From Pseudonocardia petroleophila (GTDB taxonomy: Bacteria > Actinomycetota > Actinomycetes > Mycobacteriales > Pseudonocardiaceae), in the NCBI RefSeq assembly GCF_014235185.1, contig NZ_CP060131.1, positions 5,773,501 to 5,837,500 on the forward strand: a DNA stretch of 64,000 nt, written 5' to 3'. The first letter of the stretch is position 1, and the number at the start of each line of letters is the position of its first letter. Under the pieces are notes generated by a model, which was given only the letters and a program-made list of their open reading frames with translations, searched no databases and had not been told where the DNA came from. Positions 17,791 to 26,073 of the stretch are shown piece after piece. The translations under genes and the position numbers were made by a program.

Positions 17791-17795
17791 CCGGC

Positions 17796-17896
17796 GTGGC
17801 GGGTAAGCCGGTGATCATGGGGAGTCCGGGGATCTACGCCTCGGAGTCGGGCGCCGGGGAGTCGGGCGCCGGCTGCGACCGCGGCTTCGCCGCCCG
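17796..17896 (+). pseudogene. GH5 gene fragment
   Basis: AGKPVIMGSPGIYASESGAG...CDRGFAAR corresponds to AGKPVIVGEFGLYASESGAG...CDRDFAAR of the hydrolase at 13484-14563. The nucleophile Glu is lost (GEF became GSP), and a 15-base unit (ggagtcgggcgccgg) is tandemly duplicated, giving ESGAGESGAG. The frame runs directly into TPR sequence, forming a chimera. Confidence 0.85.
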
Positions 17897-18163
17897 TGTC
17901 CCGCTGCCTCAGTACCTGCTCGAGTACGGCGAGATGCTGCAGGCCGTGTCGCGGACGCCCAGGCCCAGTACGAGGTGCTCGGCGTGCAGCAGGCGCTCTA
18001 CGCCGCGGAGGCCTCGACCGACGACCAGGTCGCCGCACTGATCGCCGCCGACCATGGCGATCCCGCCGAGGCGCTGGCGCTGACGCTGGCCGAGTGGGAA
18101 CGGCGGCAGAGCATCTTCAGTGCCGACTCGATGGCCTGGGCGTTGTATGTGAACGGAGGTTGC
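17897..18163 (+). pseudogene. TPR gene fragment fused to GH5 fragment
   Basis: VPLPQYLLEYGEMLQAV and, after a frame change near 17955, LGVQQALYAAEASTDDQVAA ... IFSADSMAWALYVNG match the middle of the truncated TPR gene at 5930-6523. The first part is in frame with the upstream GH5 fragment. Homology ends at about 18157 in mid-repeat. It is on the opposite strand to its relatives. Confidence 0.85.
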
Positions 18164-18645
18164 TGGTCGCGTCGACGGTTCTCAGCGTGCTGAACTCCTG
18201 CAGCCAGCCGCTGCGGTCATGTACTCCACAGAGCCGAGGTCGAGGCGGTGGTTGGGCTGGCGTGCAGCGGGCAGTCAGGAGCCATCAACGGCTTGGTCTC
18301 CGCGGTGCGGCGGGGTATTGGGCAGGATGGGGCATCGACACCCTCGGGCTACGGCCTCCGCGCTACCCGGCGCGGGGCTGCCCCTATGGTACGGGGCCGG
18401 CGATGGGTCCCCCTCGGTGAGTCGGTGACGACCTCGGGAACTGTCCCCGCGCCTGGACGACAGTCCTTGCCCCGGCTCGTCAGCAAGCCGATGGCGCATG
18501 AGCTCAGCGTGGCACACCGGCCAATCGATGAGGCCCATATGACGCGGTGGCCGCGCTGAGCCTCACTGGGCTCGCGGCCGCTCGCGAGCGGGCCGCGGCC
18601 TGCTCGGTCGACGGTTTTCACCCGGCGGTAGGGGGCGGGCTCGTT
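18164..18645. other. Gap, nothing recognised
   Basis: About 480 bases of mixed composition, noticeably less GC-rich than neighbouring genes in places. No open frame with a family signature, and no long inverted repeat seen. Confidence 0.4.
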
Positions 18646-18890
18646 TCATGCCGCCGCCATGCCGTTGGCCCGCAGGTCGGCCAGGACCTGGTCGGGATCG
18701 CGTCCGGTGCCGTCCTCCCAGTCGTCGCACATCACGACCAGTTCGTCGTCGTAGTCGGTGGGCTCGGTAGGGTCCTCCATGATCAGCGGGCCGTACAGGC
18801 CGCGATCGAGCTGAGCGCCGATGTGCGGGTGGAACATGTAGGTGCCCGGGTCGGCACGGTGAACTCGTAGGTAGGCCAACCAGGCCGCCG
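18646..18890 (-). pseudogene. Multicopper oxidase fragment (first cupredoxin domain)
   Basis: GTYMFHPHIGAQLDRGLYGP followed by LIMEDPTEPTDYDDELVVM is the copper-binding HxH region of a multicopper oxidase domain 1. Just upstream, TYEFTVP is in a different frame: one base is missing between VP and DPGTYM. The fragment ends at a stop after LRANGMAAA. No other part of the oxidase is present, so this is a relic abutting the 3' end of ctaD. Confidence 0.8.
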
Positions 18891-18905
18891 ACTGCCTTAT
18901 CGCGC

Positions 18906-20660
18906 TCAGCGCGAGCGTGGGTCGTCGTCGGGCTGCGCTTCACGGCCGACTGCTTGGCTCAGTTTCTCCCCCGGGTCCGACCTGCCACCGATGTGGGCCT
19001 CCTCGCGGAACTGCTCGACGAGGTGCGGGTAGTGCAGCTCGAACGCCGGGCGCTCGGAGCGGATCCGGGGCAGCTCGGTGAAGTTGTGCCGCGGCGGCGG
19101 GCAGGACGTGGCCCATTCCAGCGAGTTGCCGAAGCCCCACGGGTCGTCGACGGTGACCACGCGGCCGTAGCGGTAGCTCTTGAACACGTTCCAGATGAAC
19201 GGCAGCGTCGAGGCACCGAGCACGAACGCGCCCACCGAGGAGATCGAGTTGAGCACGGTGAACCCGTCCTGGGGCTGGTAATCGACGTAGCGCCGCGGCA
19301 TGCCGGTGTTGCCCAGCCAGTGCTGCACCAGGAACGTCAGGTGGAAGCCGATGAACGTGGTCCAGAAGTGGAACTTGCCCAGCGTCTCGTCCATCATCCG
19401 GCCGGTCATCTTCGGGAACCAGAAGTAGATGCCGGCGTAGGTGGCGAACACGATCGTGCCGAACAGCACGTAGTGGAAGTGCGCCACCACGAAGTAGGTG
19501 TCGGAGACGTGGAAGTCGATGGGCGGGCTGGCCAGCAGCACGCCTGTCAGGCCACCGAACAGGAACGTGGCGAGGAAGCCGACCGAGAACAGCATCGGCG
19601 TCTCGAACGTCAGCTTGCCCTTCCACATCGTGCCGATCCAGTTGACGAACTTGACGCCCGTCGGGATCGCGATGAGGAACGTGGTGAAGGAGAAGAAGGC
19701 CAGCAGCACCGCGCCGGTGGCGTACATGTGGTGCGCCCACACGGCGACCGAGAGGACCGCGATCGCGATCGTCGCGTAGATCAGGGTCTTGTAGCCGAAG
19801 ACGGGCTTGCGGCTGAACACCGGGAAGATCTCCGAGACGATGCCGAAGAACGGCAGCGCCACGATGTAGACCTCCGGGTGGCCGAAGAACCAGAACAGGT
19901 GCTGGTAGAGGATCGTGCCGCCGTTGGCGGGGTCGAACACGTGCGCGCCGAGGTGGCGGTCGGCCAGCAGCCCGAACAGGGCGGCGGTCAGCACCGGGAA
20001 CGCGATGAGGATGAGCAGCGCCGTCACGAAGATGTTCCACGTGAAGATCGGCATCCGGAACATCGTCATGCCGGGCGCGCGCATGCAGACGATCGTGGTG
20101 ATGAAGTTGACGCCACCGAGGATCGTGCCGAGCCCGGAGACGATCAGGCCGACGATCCACAGGTCGCCACCGGCGCCCGGGGAGTACGTGGCGTTGCTCA
20201 GCGGGGTGTAGGCGAACCAACCGAAGTCGGCGGCACCGCCCGGCGTGAGGAAGCCCGAGATGACCGTGAGGCCGCCGAACAGGAACAGCCAGTACGAGAA
20301 CGCGTTGAGCCGCGGGAACGCGACGTCGGGGGCGCCGATCTGCAGCGGCACGATGTAGTTGGCGAACCCGAAGAGGATCGGCGTGGCGTAGAGCAGCAGC
20401 ATGATCGTGCCGTGCATCGTGAACAGCTGATTGTACTGCTCGTTCGACAGGAACTGCTGCCCCGGCACGGCCAGCTCGCCGCGCATCAGCAGCGCCATGG
20501 CGCCGCCGGCCAGGAAGAAGCCGAACGACGTGACCATGTAAAGGATCGCGATGTCCTTGGGGTCCGTCGTCCTGATCATCTTCAGGAACGTGGAACCCTT
20601 GCCGGTACGGCGCGCCGGGTACGGGCGCGACGTAATCGGCTTCGGGGCGACGGCTGTCAC
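18906..20660 (-). CDS. ctaD: Cytochrome c oxidase subunit I (aa3-type)
   Basis: 584 residues with 12 transmembrane segments. Haem and copper ligands are all present: LFTMHGTIML (low-spin haem His), FGHPEVYI (CuB His-Tyr), WAHHMYATG (CuB His pair) and VVAHFHYVLFG (haem a3 and a ligands). K- and D-channel segments look normal. Start: GTG at 20660 after CAGGAG gives MTAVAPKPITSRPYPARRTG, matching actinobacterial CtaD N-termini; the upstream extension is not needed. No ctaC, ctaE or cytochrome bc1 genes are nearby, so this is an extra, stand-alone subunit I that must assemble with subunits made elsewhere. Confidence 0.95.
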   Translation of the reverse strand: MTAVAPKPITSRPYPARRTGKGSTFLKMIRTTDPKDIAILYMVTSFGFFLAGGAMALLMRGELAVPGQQFLSNEQYNQLFTMHGTIMLLLYATPILFGFANYIVPLQIGAPDVAFPRLNAFSYWLFLFGGLTVISGFLTPGGAADFGWFAYTPLSNATYSPGAGGDLWIVGLIVSGLGTILGGVNFITTIVCMRAPGMTMFRMPIFTWNIFVTALLILIAFPVLTAALFGLLADRHLGAHVFDPANGGTILYQHLFWFFGHPEVYIVALPFFGIVSEIFPVFSRKPVFGYKTLIYATIAIAVLSVAVWAHHMYATGAVLLAFFSFTTFLIAIPTGVKFVNWIGTMWKGKLTFETPMLFSVGFLATFLFGGLTGVLLASPPIDFHVSDTYFVVAHFHYVLFGTIVFATYAGIYFWFPKMTGRMMDETLGKFHFWTTFIGFHLTFLVQHWLGNTGMPRRYVDYQPQDGFTVLNSISSVGAFVLGASTLPFIWNVFKSYRYGRVVTVDDPWGFGNSLEWATSCPPPRHNFTELPRIRSERPAFELHYPHLVEQFREEAHIGGRSDPGEKLSQAVGREAQPDDDPRSR

Positions 20661-20735
20661 TGAGGACTCCTGCACTGGGCCTACCTGCTCAGACCCCGGA
20701 CTTCGTCGGCGGTATGGATTGACCCGGATCGTAGC

Positions 20736-20760
20736 TCTACACGCTGTAGAAACTCTACAC
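20736..20760. promoter_or_regulatory. Inverted repeat before ctaD (TCTACA-N3-TGTAGA)
   Basis: TCTACACGCTGTAGA (20736-20750) is a palindrome with TACA/TGTA arms, followed by a second TCTACAC at 20754-20760. It lies about 75 bases upstream of the ctaD start. It contains CTAC and GTAG like the N8 sites elsewhere but with a five-base gap. TACA/TGTA arms resemble BlaI/CopY-family boxes; the regulator is not in the window. Confidence 0.5.
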
Positions 20761-20941
20761 GTGGAACTCCTCTCGCCCATGGGGCCTGGGCGAGCACCGC
20801 ATCCGGGTCGGGCCGATCACCGCCGAAATGCGCTCGCCGCACGGCAGGACCTCATGATCCTGACAGGCGTGCGGCCGGCTTCGTGGCCGCGACGTCGGCC
20901 GTTCGCCGGGCGAGAGGGGCCTGTGCAGGTAGCGTCGGGGT

Positions 20942-21832
20942 ATGGGCTCACCCGAGGCGAGACCGCCGACCGGGACGGGCCGGCTAAACGCGCGGGCGTA
21001 CCCGCCCGGCCCGAACCAGCTGGCCGCGAGGTACCCGCCGGACCCACTCCTCGAGCATCCTGACCCGCAGGCCCACGGCAGCCCCGGGCCGGCCGCGGGC
21101 GGACCGCCGCCCGCCGAGCCGGATGCGCGGCCACTCGGGCGACCGCAGCGCCGCCACCGCTGGGGCCTTGGCGCTTTCGTGCTCGCCGAGCTGATGTTCC
21201 TCGGCGTCTCGGCCCTGGTCGCCCCGCTTGTCGCGGGGGAGAACCCGAGCGCGGTCGCGCTGGGCACGGCCGTCGCGGTGCCGACCGTGCTCGCCGCCAC
21301 GGTGGCGCTGCTCATCACCCGGCTGCGCGGCAACGGTCCGAAGGCGGACCTCGGCCTGGTGTGGTCGTGGCGCGACCTCGAGATCGGCCTGGCGTTCGGG
21401 GTCGCAGGCCTTGCCCTCACGCTCGTCGCGACCGCGGTGTTCGTGGCGATGGCCGGACCGGACGTGACGTCCGCGGTGGGCGACCTTTTCGGCGGTCGGC
21501 GCGCCGAACCCGCCGCCGCTGTGCTGATCCTGCTGATCGTCGTGCTCGTGGCGCCGGTGTGTGAGGAGATCCTCTATCGCGGCCTGCTGTGGGGCGCCCT
21601 GGAGAAGCTGGGCGCGGGGCGCTGGGTGGCCTTCGGTCTCGTGACGGTGATCTTCTCGCTGGCGCACTTCGAGATCACCCGCATGCCGTTGCTGCTGGTC
21701 ATCTCAATCCCCCTCGGCCTCGCCCGGCTGTACACCGGACGGCTGCTGGCCAGCATCGTGGCCCATCAGGTCAACAATCTCCTGCCGGGGATCGCGCTGT
21801 ACCTCATGCTGACCGGCGCCGTCCCGGTGTGA
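20942..21832 (+). CDS. CPBP family intramembrane metalloprotease
   Basis: 296 residues. A Pro/Gly-rich cytoplasmic arm (1-75) precedes about seven helices. The Abi/CPBP motifs are present: CEEILYRGLLWGAL (EExxxR), FSLAHFE, and HQVNNLLPG. The family includes CAAX-type prenyl proteases and bacteriocin-immunity proteins; the substrate is unknown. ATG at 20942 is preceded by GTCGGGGT. It is divergent from ctaD across about 280 bases. It is not a close copy of the CPBP gene at 51942. Confidence 0.8.
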   Translation: MGSPEARPPTGTGRLNARAYPPGPNQLAARYPPDPLLEHPDPQAHGSPGPAAGGPPPAEPDARPLGRPQRRHRWGLGAFVLAELMFLGVSALVAPLVAGENPSAVALGTAVAVPTVLAATVALLITRLRGNGPKADLGLVWSWRDLEIGLAFGVAGLALTLVATAVFVAMAGPDVTSAVGDLFGGRRAEPAAAVLILLIVVLVAPVCEEILYRGLLWGALEKLGAGRWVAFGLVTVIFSLAHFEITRMPLLLVISIPLGLARLYTGRLLASIVAHQVNNLLPGIALYLMLTGAVPV

Positions 21833-21857
21833 CGCCGATCCGGGCTCCTCGCGGAGC

Positions 21858-22878
21858 CCGGTGCTACTCATCGCCGCTCAGGCCGACATCGTGCTGCCCC
21901 AGGCGTGGGGCGGTGGGCTGCTCGCGGCGGTGGACGGCGTCGGTCCGTGGTGCCGGTACGCAGCATCGACGCCCGCCCCAACCCGCGCTACTTCGGCCGC
22001 CGCCGCGGAGTGCGCTGCTCAATCTGGTCAACGACCAGGCCGTCGGGCTGGCCGGCCAGGTCGTGTCGGGCACGCCGCGTGACTCGCTGCACGTGATCGA
22101 CCTGATCTACCGGCAGGACGGCGGGCGCCGCCCGGAGGTCATCCTCAGCGACACCGGCTCCTACAGCGACACGGTGTGCGGGCTGATGCGGTTGCTCGGG
22201 TTCGACTACCGCCCGCAGCTGGCCGACCTGCCCGACGCGAAGCTGTGGCGGATCAATCCGGGCGCGGAGTACGGCCGCTCACCACCGCCGCCCGCGGGAA
22301 GATCGACCTCGGGCGGATCCGGGCGCACTGGCGTGATCTGCTGCGCCTGGCCGGGTCGATCCACACCGGCACGGTCAGCGCGCATGACGTGCTGCGGATG
22401 CTCGCCCGCGGCGGGAACCCGACCCAGCTCGGCGAGGCGGTGGCGCACCACGGACGATCTTTAAACCCTGCACGTGCAGTCGCATGCCGATCAGGCGCCC
22501 TATCGGGCGCAGATCAAGGGCATGCGCAACCTGCAGGAAGGCCGCCACGACCTGGCCCGGCACGTCTTCCACGGCCGCCGCGGCGATCTCCGCCGCACCT
22601 ACCACGACGGGATGGAGGACCAGCTCGGCGCTCGGGCTGGTCCTGAACTGCATCACGCTGTGGAACACGTCTACCTCGACGCCGCCCTTCGGGCGGCTCC
22701 TCGGCTCCGCGACGAGGGATACCCGGTGCGTGACGAGGACGTTGTGCGGCTCTCGGCCTACATGCGCCGTCACCTCAACGTGCACGGGCACTACTCGTTC
22801 CAGCTCCCCGACCTCGCCGGGACCCGCCGCGCGCTGCGCGACCCCGATAACAGCGACGACGACGAGGCGGACCGCTAA
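21858..22878 (+). pseudogene. Tn3-family transposase remnant (3' third)
   Basis: Pieces in several frames follow the order of a Tn3 TnpA C-terminus: LPQAWGGGLLAAVDG, RSIDARPNPRYFGRR, LLNLVNDQAVGLAGQVVSG, PRDSLHVIDLIYRQ, VILSDTGSYSD (a catalytic Asp), LLGFDYRPQLADLPDAKLWR, HWRDLLRLAGSIHTG, RAQIKGMRNLQEGRHDLARH, and the end LNVHGHYSFQLPDL. At least four frame changes (about 21950, 22010, 22270, 22465, 22640) make it dead. No terminal inverted repeat or resolvase was found. Confidence 0.8.
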
Positions 22879-22885
22879 CGCCGCT

Positions 22886-23134
22886 CTACCGGCGCCGATC
22901 GGCCGACCTCTCGCCGCGCTGCGCCTGTCGTTCCAGCAGCATGAGGTGGTGCACCAGTTGCTCCATGCTGGCGCAGGCCTCCGCGGTGAGCTGCTGGGTC
23001 GTGGGGTCATCCACCGCCGCGGCGGTGGAGCTGAGCTTGTCGGCGCGCCGCGACAGAGACCGTGCTTCGCGCAGCAGCGCCGTGATCGCCTTCGCCGATG
23101 GCGGCTCCGGCAGGTCCACATCGTCGTCGCCCAT
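22886..23134 (-). CDS. Small coiled-coil hypothetical protein
   Basis: 82 residues from the ATG at 23134 (MGDDDVDLPEPPSAKAITAL). Acidic start, then helical, heptad-like sequence (LLREARSLSRRADKLSSTAA ... QLVHHLMLLERQAQR). No family recognised. It sits between the Tn3 remnant and the cadmium cassette and ends eight bases from the transposase stop. It could be a real small gene or a passenger of the transposon. Confidence 0.45.
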   Translation of the reverse strand: MGDDDVDLPEPPSAKAITALLREARSLSRRADKLSSTAAAVDDPTTQQLTAEACASMEQLVHHLMLLERQAQRGERSADRRR

Positions 23135-23681
23135 GCTGCTGATTGTGCTGTGCACCGGAGGACACGAGACCGGTGTGACCGACCGTCACCAGTTCTCGGT
23201 GACGGTCGCCCGCAGGCGTCGACCTACGATCGCGGCCTCGGCCTGTCACGCCGCTGTTCACGCTGCAGCGCGAGGTACCGGCGGCCCGGCCGACGCCGGC
23301 AAAGCGCGACGAGGATCCTCATCGGTTGTCGACTATGACAGCGACGAACAATGCTAGCATCGTCGCATGACGATGCCGCGGCCTGGCCAATCGTGTTCAC
23401 AGCTCTCGTCATGCCGCTTTTGGGTCACGCGTGCACGCCCGCGCTGCGTCACGTGCCCGGAGAACTGACAGCGTGTAGGACCGCCCGCGGAGCGCCCGCG
23501 CCGCCGTAGCGGTCCTCGCCCCCGCGCGCGGCGCCCCACCGCTCGGTCGGCAGGTCATGTCGTAGCTCACCGGGATCACGCTCCGCTGGAGCGGCGTGCC
23601 CAAACCGCCATACCGCCCGCTCCCCGGCGGCCGACTCTCCCCGGCCGAACGATGCCGGTGATCACTCAAAAGGCAGCAGCC
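23135..23681. other. Leader region before cadD
   Basis: About 550 bases with no convincing gene. It contains the CATCG-N8-CGATG site at 23358-23375, in which an ATG at 23367 starts MTMPRPG..., echoing the MTMP start of the ArsR gene at 28450. The 5' end of a regulator or promoter segment may have been duplicated here. Confidence 0.45.
23358..23375. promoter_or_regulatory. CATCG-N8-CGATG site 1 (CmtR-type operator candidate)
   Basis: CATCG (23358-23362) and CGATG (23371-23375), eight bases apart, overlapping an ATG at 23367. It shares arms and spacing with the sites at 24424, 28442 and 28552. It is the nearest upstream control element to cadD, about 300 bases away. Confidence 0.6.
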
Positions 23682-24287
23682 ATGGAACCCCCCCCCCCAC
23701 CTGGACCCTGCAGGCCATCGGCCTGTTCATGGTCACCAACATCGACGACGTCATCATCCTGTCGCTGTTCTACGCCCGAGGTGCCGGCGCCCCGGGCACC
23801 ACCGCCAAGATCCTCGGCGGTCAGTACCTTGGATTCGGCGCCATCCTGGCCGTGGCGGTGCTCGTCGCCCTGGGCGCGCGCAGCTTCTTGCCCGAGGAGG
23901 TCATTCCGTACTTCGGGCTCATTCCGCTGGTCCTGGGCCTGCTCGCGGCGTGGCGTGCCTGGCGCGAGGATGATGATGACGACGACGAGGGCAAGATGAG
24001 CGGTAGGGCCCTCAGCGTGCCCACCATCGCCGCGGTCACCTTCGCCAACGGCGCGGACAACGTCGGCGTGTACGTGCCGATCTTCGCCACCATCGGTACC
24101 GCAGGCATCATCGCCTACTCGATCGTGTTCCTCGCCCTGGTGGCCGTGCTGTGGCCGCGGCGCGCTTCGTCGCCACGCGCAAGCCGATCGCCGAGGTGCT
24201 GGAGCGCTGGGAGCGGGTGCTGTTCCCGATCGTCCTGATCGGTCTGGGCATCGTCATCCTGGTCGAGGGCGGCGCCTTCGGCCTGTA
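23682..24287 (+). pseudogene. cadD: Cadmium resistance transporter CadD, frameshifted
   Basis: The main frame (from 23699) reads TWTLQAIGLFMVTNIDDVII, then LPEEVIPYFGLIPLVLGL and ANGADNVGVYVPIF, all typical of the CadD/LysE-like cadmium transporters of about 200 residues. The ATG at 23682 with AAGGCAGCAGCC upstream leads into a run of 11 Cs and is one base out of frame with the protein; 12 Cs would restore it. A second shift near 24155 moves the end (ARFVATRKPIAEVLERWERV ... VEGGAFGL, stop 24287) into another frame. The first in-frame ATG, 23729, would remove the first helix. It is either decayed, phase-variable at the C-run, or mis-sequenced. Confidence 0.8.
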
Positions 24288-24423
24288 GCGCCGCGCTGCC
24301 GCAGGTGCCCGCGCTGCAGGTGCCGGCGCTGCGCCCGTGCGGCGAGGGCCGCCTTGGGTGCCAGCGCCTCATCCCTTCTTGACGACGCCCCGCCCCGCCG
24401 TTGTCATCGACATCGCTGTCTAT

Positions 24424-24441
24424 CATCGCCTCATGACGATT
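24424..24441. promoter_or_regulatory. CATCG-N8-CGATt site 2, overlapping lspA start
   Basis: CATCG at 24424-24428 and CGATT at 24437-24441 (one mismatch in the right arm). The lspA ATG is at 24433, inside the spacer, so a bound repressor would cover the start codon. Another CATCG at 24411 precedes it. Confidence 0.6.
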
Positions 24442-25017
24442 CCCGCTAGTGCCGACGGGAGCTCTGTCGGGCGCGAAGCCGAACGACGGGACGGAGTCGT
24501 AGTGAGATTCCGGCCGAGTTGGCGCTCGGTCGCCGTCGCGGGTGCCGCGGCGGTGGTCGCTGTGTTGGTCGACATCGTGACCAAGTGGCTGGCCGACACT
24601 CGACTGCCTGGCGCGCCGGTGGACCTCGGGATCGGGCGCCTGCAGCTCAGCTACAACACCGGAGTGGCGTTCAGTCTGGGTGACGGGCTGCCGACCTGGG
24701 CCGTGCTCGGGCTGGCCGGGGTGATCACCAGTGGTGTGCTGGTCGCGATCGTCGCCGGCTGGTTGCGCCCGCCGGTGCCGGCGGGCCTGGTGCTTGGCGG
24801 TGCGGTGGCCAACATCGTGGACCGGGCCGGGGACGGCGCCGTCACCGACTTCCTGTGGCTGGGCTGGTTCCCGACGTTCAACCTGGCCGACACCGCGATC
24901 ACCCTCGGAGTGCTCGCCCTGCTGTGGGCGTCGTGGCGCACTGAGAGCTCTACCGGCACAGGGACGGAGCAGAAATCGGCAGACCAGGGCCGCCCCCCAT
25001 CGGACGGCACCTCGTGA
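24433..25017 (+). CDS. lspA: Lipoprotein signal peptidase (signal peptidase II)
   Basis: 194 residues with four transmembrane helices. Conserved blocks are YNTGVAFSLGDGLP, GGAVANIVDRAGDGAVTDF (first catalytic Asp in NIVDR) and FPTFNLADTAITLG (second catalytic Asp). It cleaves signal peptides of lipidated prolipoproteins. An accessory lspA in cadmium or zinc resistance cassettes is a known arrangement. The ATG at 24433 follows a promoter-like stretch without a ribosome site, so the mRNA may be leaderless. The C-terminal tail is polar and extends beyond the usual end. Confidence 0.9.
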   Translation: MTIPASADGSSVGREAERRDGVVVRFRPSWRSVAVAGAAAVVAVLVDIVTKWLADTRLPGAPVDLGIGRLQLSYNTGVAFSLGDGLPTWAVLGLAGVITSGVLVAIVAGWLRPPVPAGLVLGGAVANIVDRAGDGAVTDFLWLGWFPTFNLADTAITLGVLALLWASWRTESSTGTGTEQKSADQGRPPSDGTS

Positions 25018-25159
25018 ACGGACGGCACCTCGTGAGCGCAGCGCTGGCGACCGCGCGCCCGAACCAGCCGCCGACACTGCGGAGACGCAGGGTGGTGCGC
25101 GGGCCGGGTGCGATGCTGACCCGCAAGGCCAGCCGCCGACACCGAGGTTTCGGCCGGAT

Positions 25160-26033
25160 CTACCTCGGGCGCGCTGGTCGGGCTGGGCCGGACGGCGCCG
25201 GTCCTGCCGCCTCGCCAGCCTCGCCCCCGGGGTCGGCGAGGCGGTGGCGCCATTCGGGGTGCTCGTGCAGGGCCACGCCGGCGAAGGCCACGTACCAGGC
25301 CACGTACCAGGCCGCGGCCACGGTCGGGCGCACGAAGTTGAGCAGGGCGACGCCGGCGGGCAACGGCCGCCCGCGCAGGTCCCGGGCCGTCGCGACCACG
25401 TACAGCGCGGTACCGGGCGCGGGGTGGATCTGCCCGAGGCGGGCCCGGCGGACCAGCCCGGCCGCCCACCGGCCCAGCCGCCAGCGGGCCAGGGCGGCAC
25501 GGGCGAAGGGCCGCCCCGGCGTGCCGAACCCCTCGACGATGTCGGCGAGCTGCCGCGCCCGCCGGGGCAGCTCCGCGGAGGCCACCGGGATCCCGGCCCA
25601 CGGCAGCACGGCCGCGCCCAGGACCTGCACGGCCTCGTCGAACAGCCATACCGGCGCACCGCCCGCCCAGCGCCGGGTGACCGCCTGCCACTCCTGCTCG
25701 GCGCGCCGCCCGAGGTCGGCCACCGCGTCGGCGGTGAGCACCCGCAGGTACAGCGCGTTGCGGTGGTGGTGCTCGGCGTCGTCGAGACCGTGCACCGTGT
25801 CCCGGCCGAACAGCACCAGCTTCAACGGGGCCTGGCAGCGACCCGCGGCGGCGCAGCCGCGGATCGTAGAAGCGACGCACCCCAGCCGGGCCGCCGATCA
25901 GCACCGCGCGGCGACCCAGCAGCCGGGTCGCTACCGCCCACGGGGCCGTCGGGGCGTCTGGCCGCAGCCCGCCGACCCAGCGATACCCCTGACGGATCAA
26001 CTCCAGCGTCTGGTCCCTCACCACCTCGCGCAC
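25160..26033 (-). pseudogene. Cytochrome P450 (CYP152-like peroxygenase) remnant
   Basis: Two frames join near 25830-25860: the N-part (LIRQGYRWVGGLRPDAPTAP ... LIGGPAGVRRFYDP) and the rest from KLVLFGRDTVHGLDDAEHHH to ALHEHPEWRHRL. The order, LNFVRPTVAAAWYVAW with the R-P pair of the I-helix, and missing acid-alcohol pair fit fatty-acid peroxygenases of the CYP152 type. The sequence then runs into unrelated residues and stops: the haem-binding Cys region is absent. It is therefore not functional. It lies between lspA and the P-type ATPase. Confidence 0.7.
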
Positions 26034-26073
26034 CTACCCCGCACCTCATGAACCCGTCCGCTGGTCACCGGCA

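Noticed and set aside
18954..20663. 569-codon open frame antisense to ctaD
   Set aside because: Glu/Arg/Asp-rich shadow; ctaD ligands are on the other strand.
21858..22878. Active Tn3 transposon
   Set aside because: Only the transposase 3' third remains, with several frame changes; no resolvase, no res site and no 38-bp ends seen.
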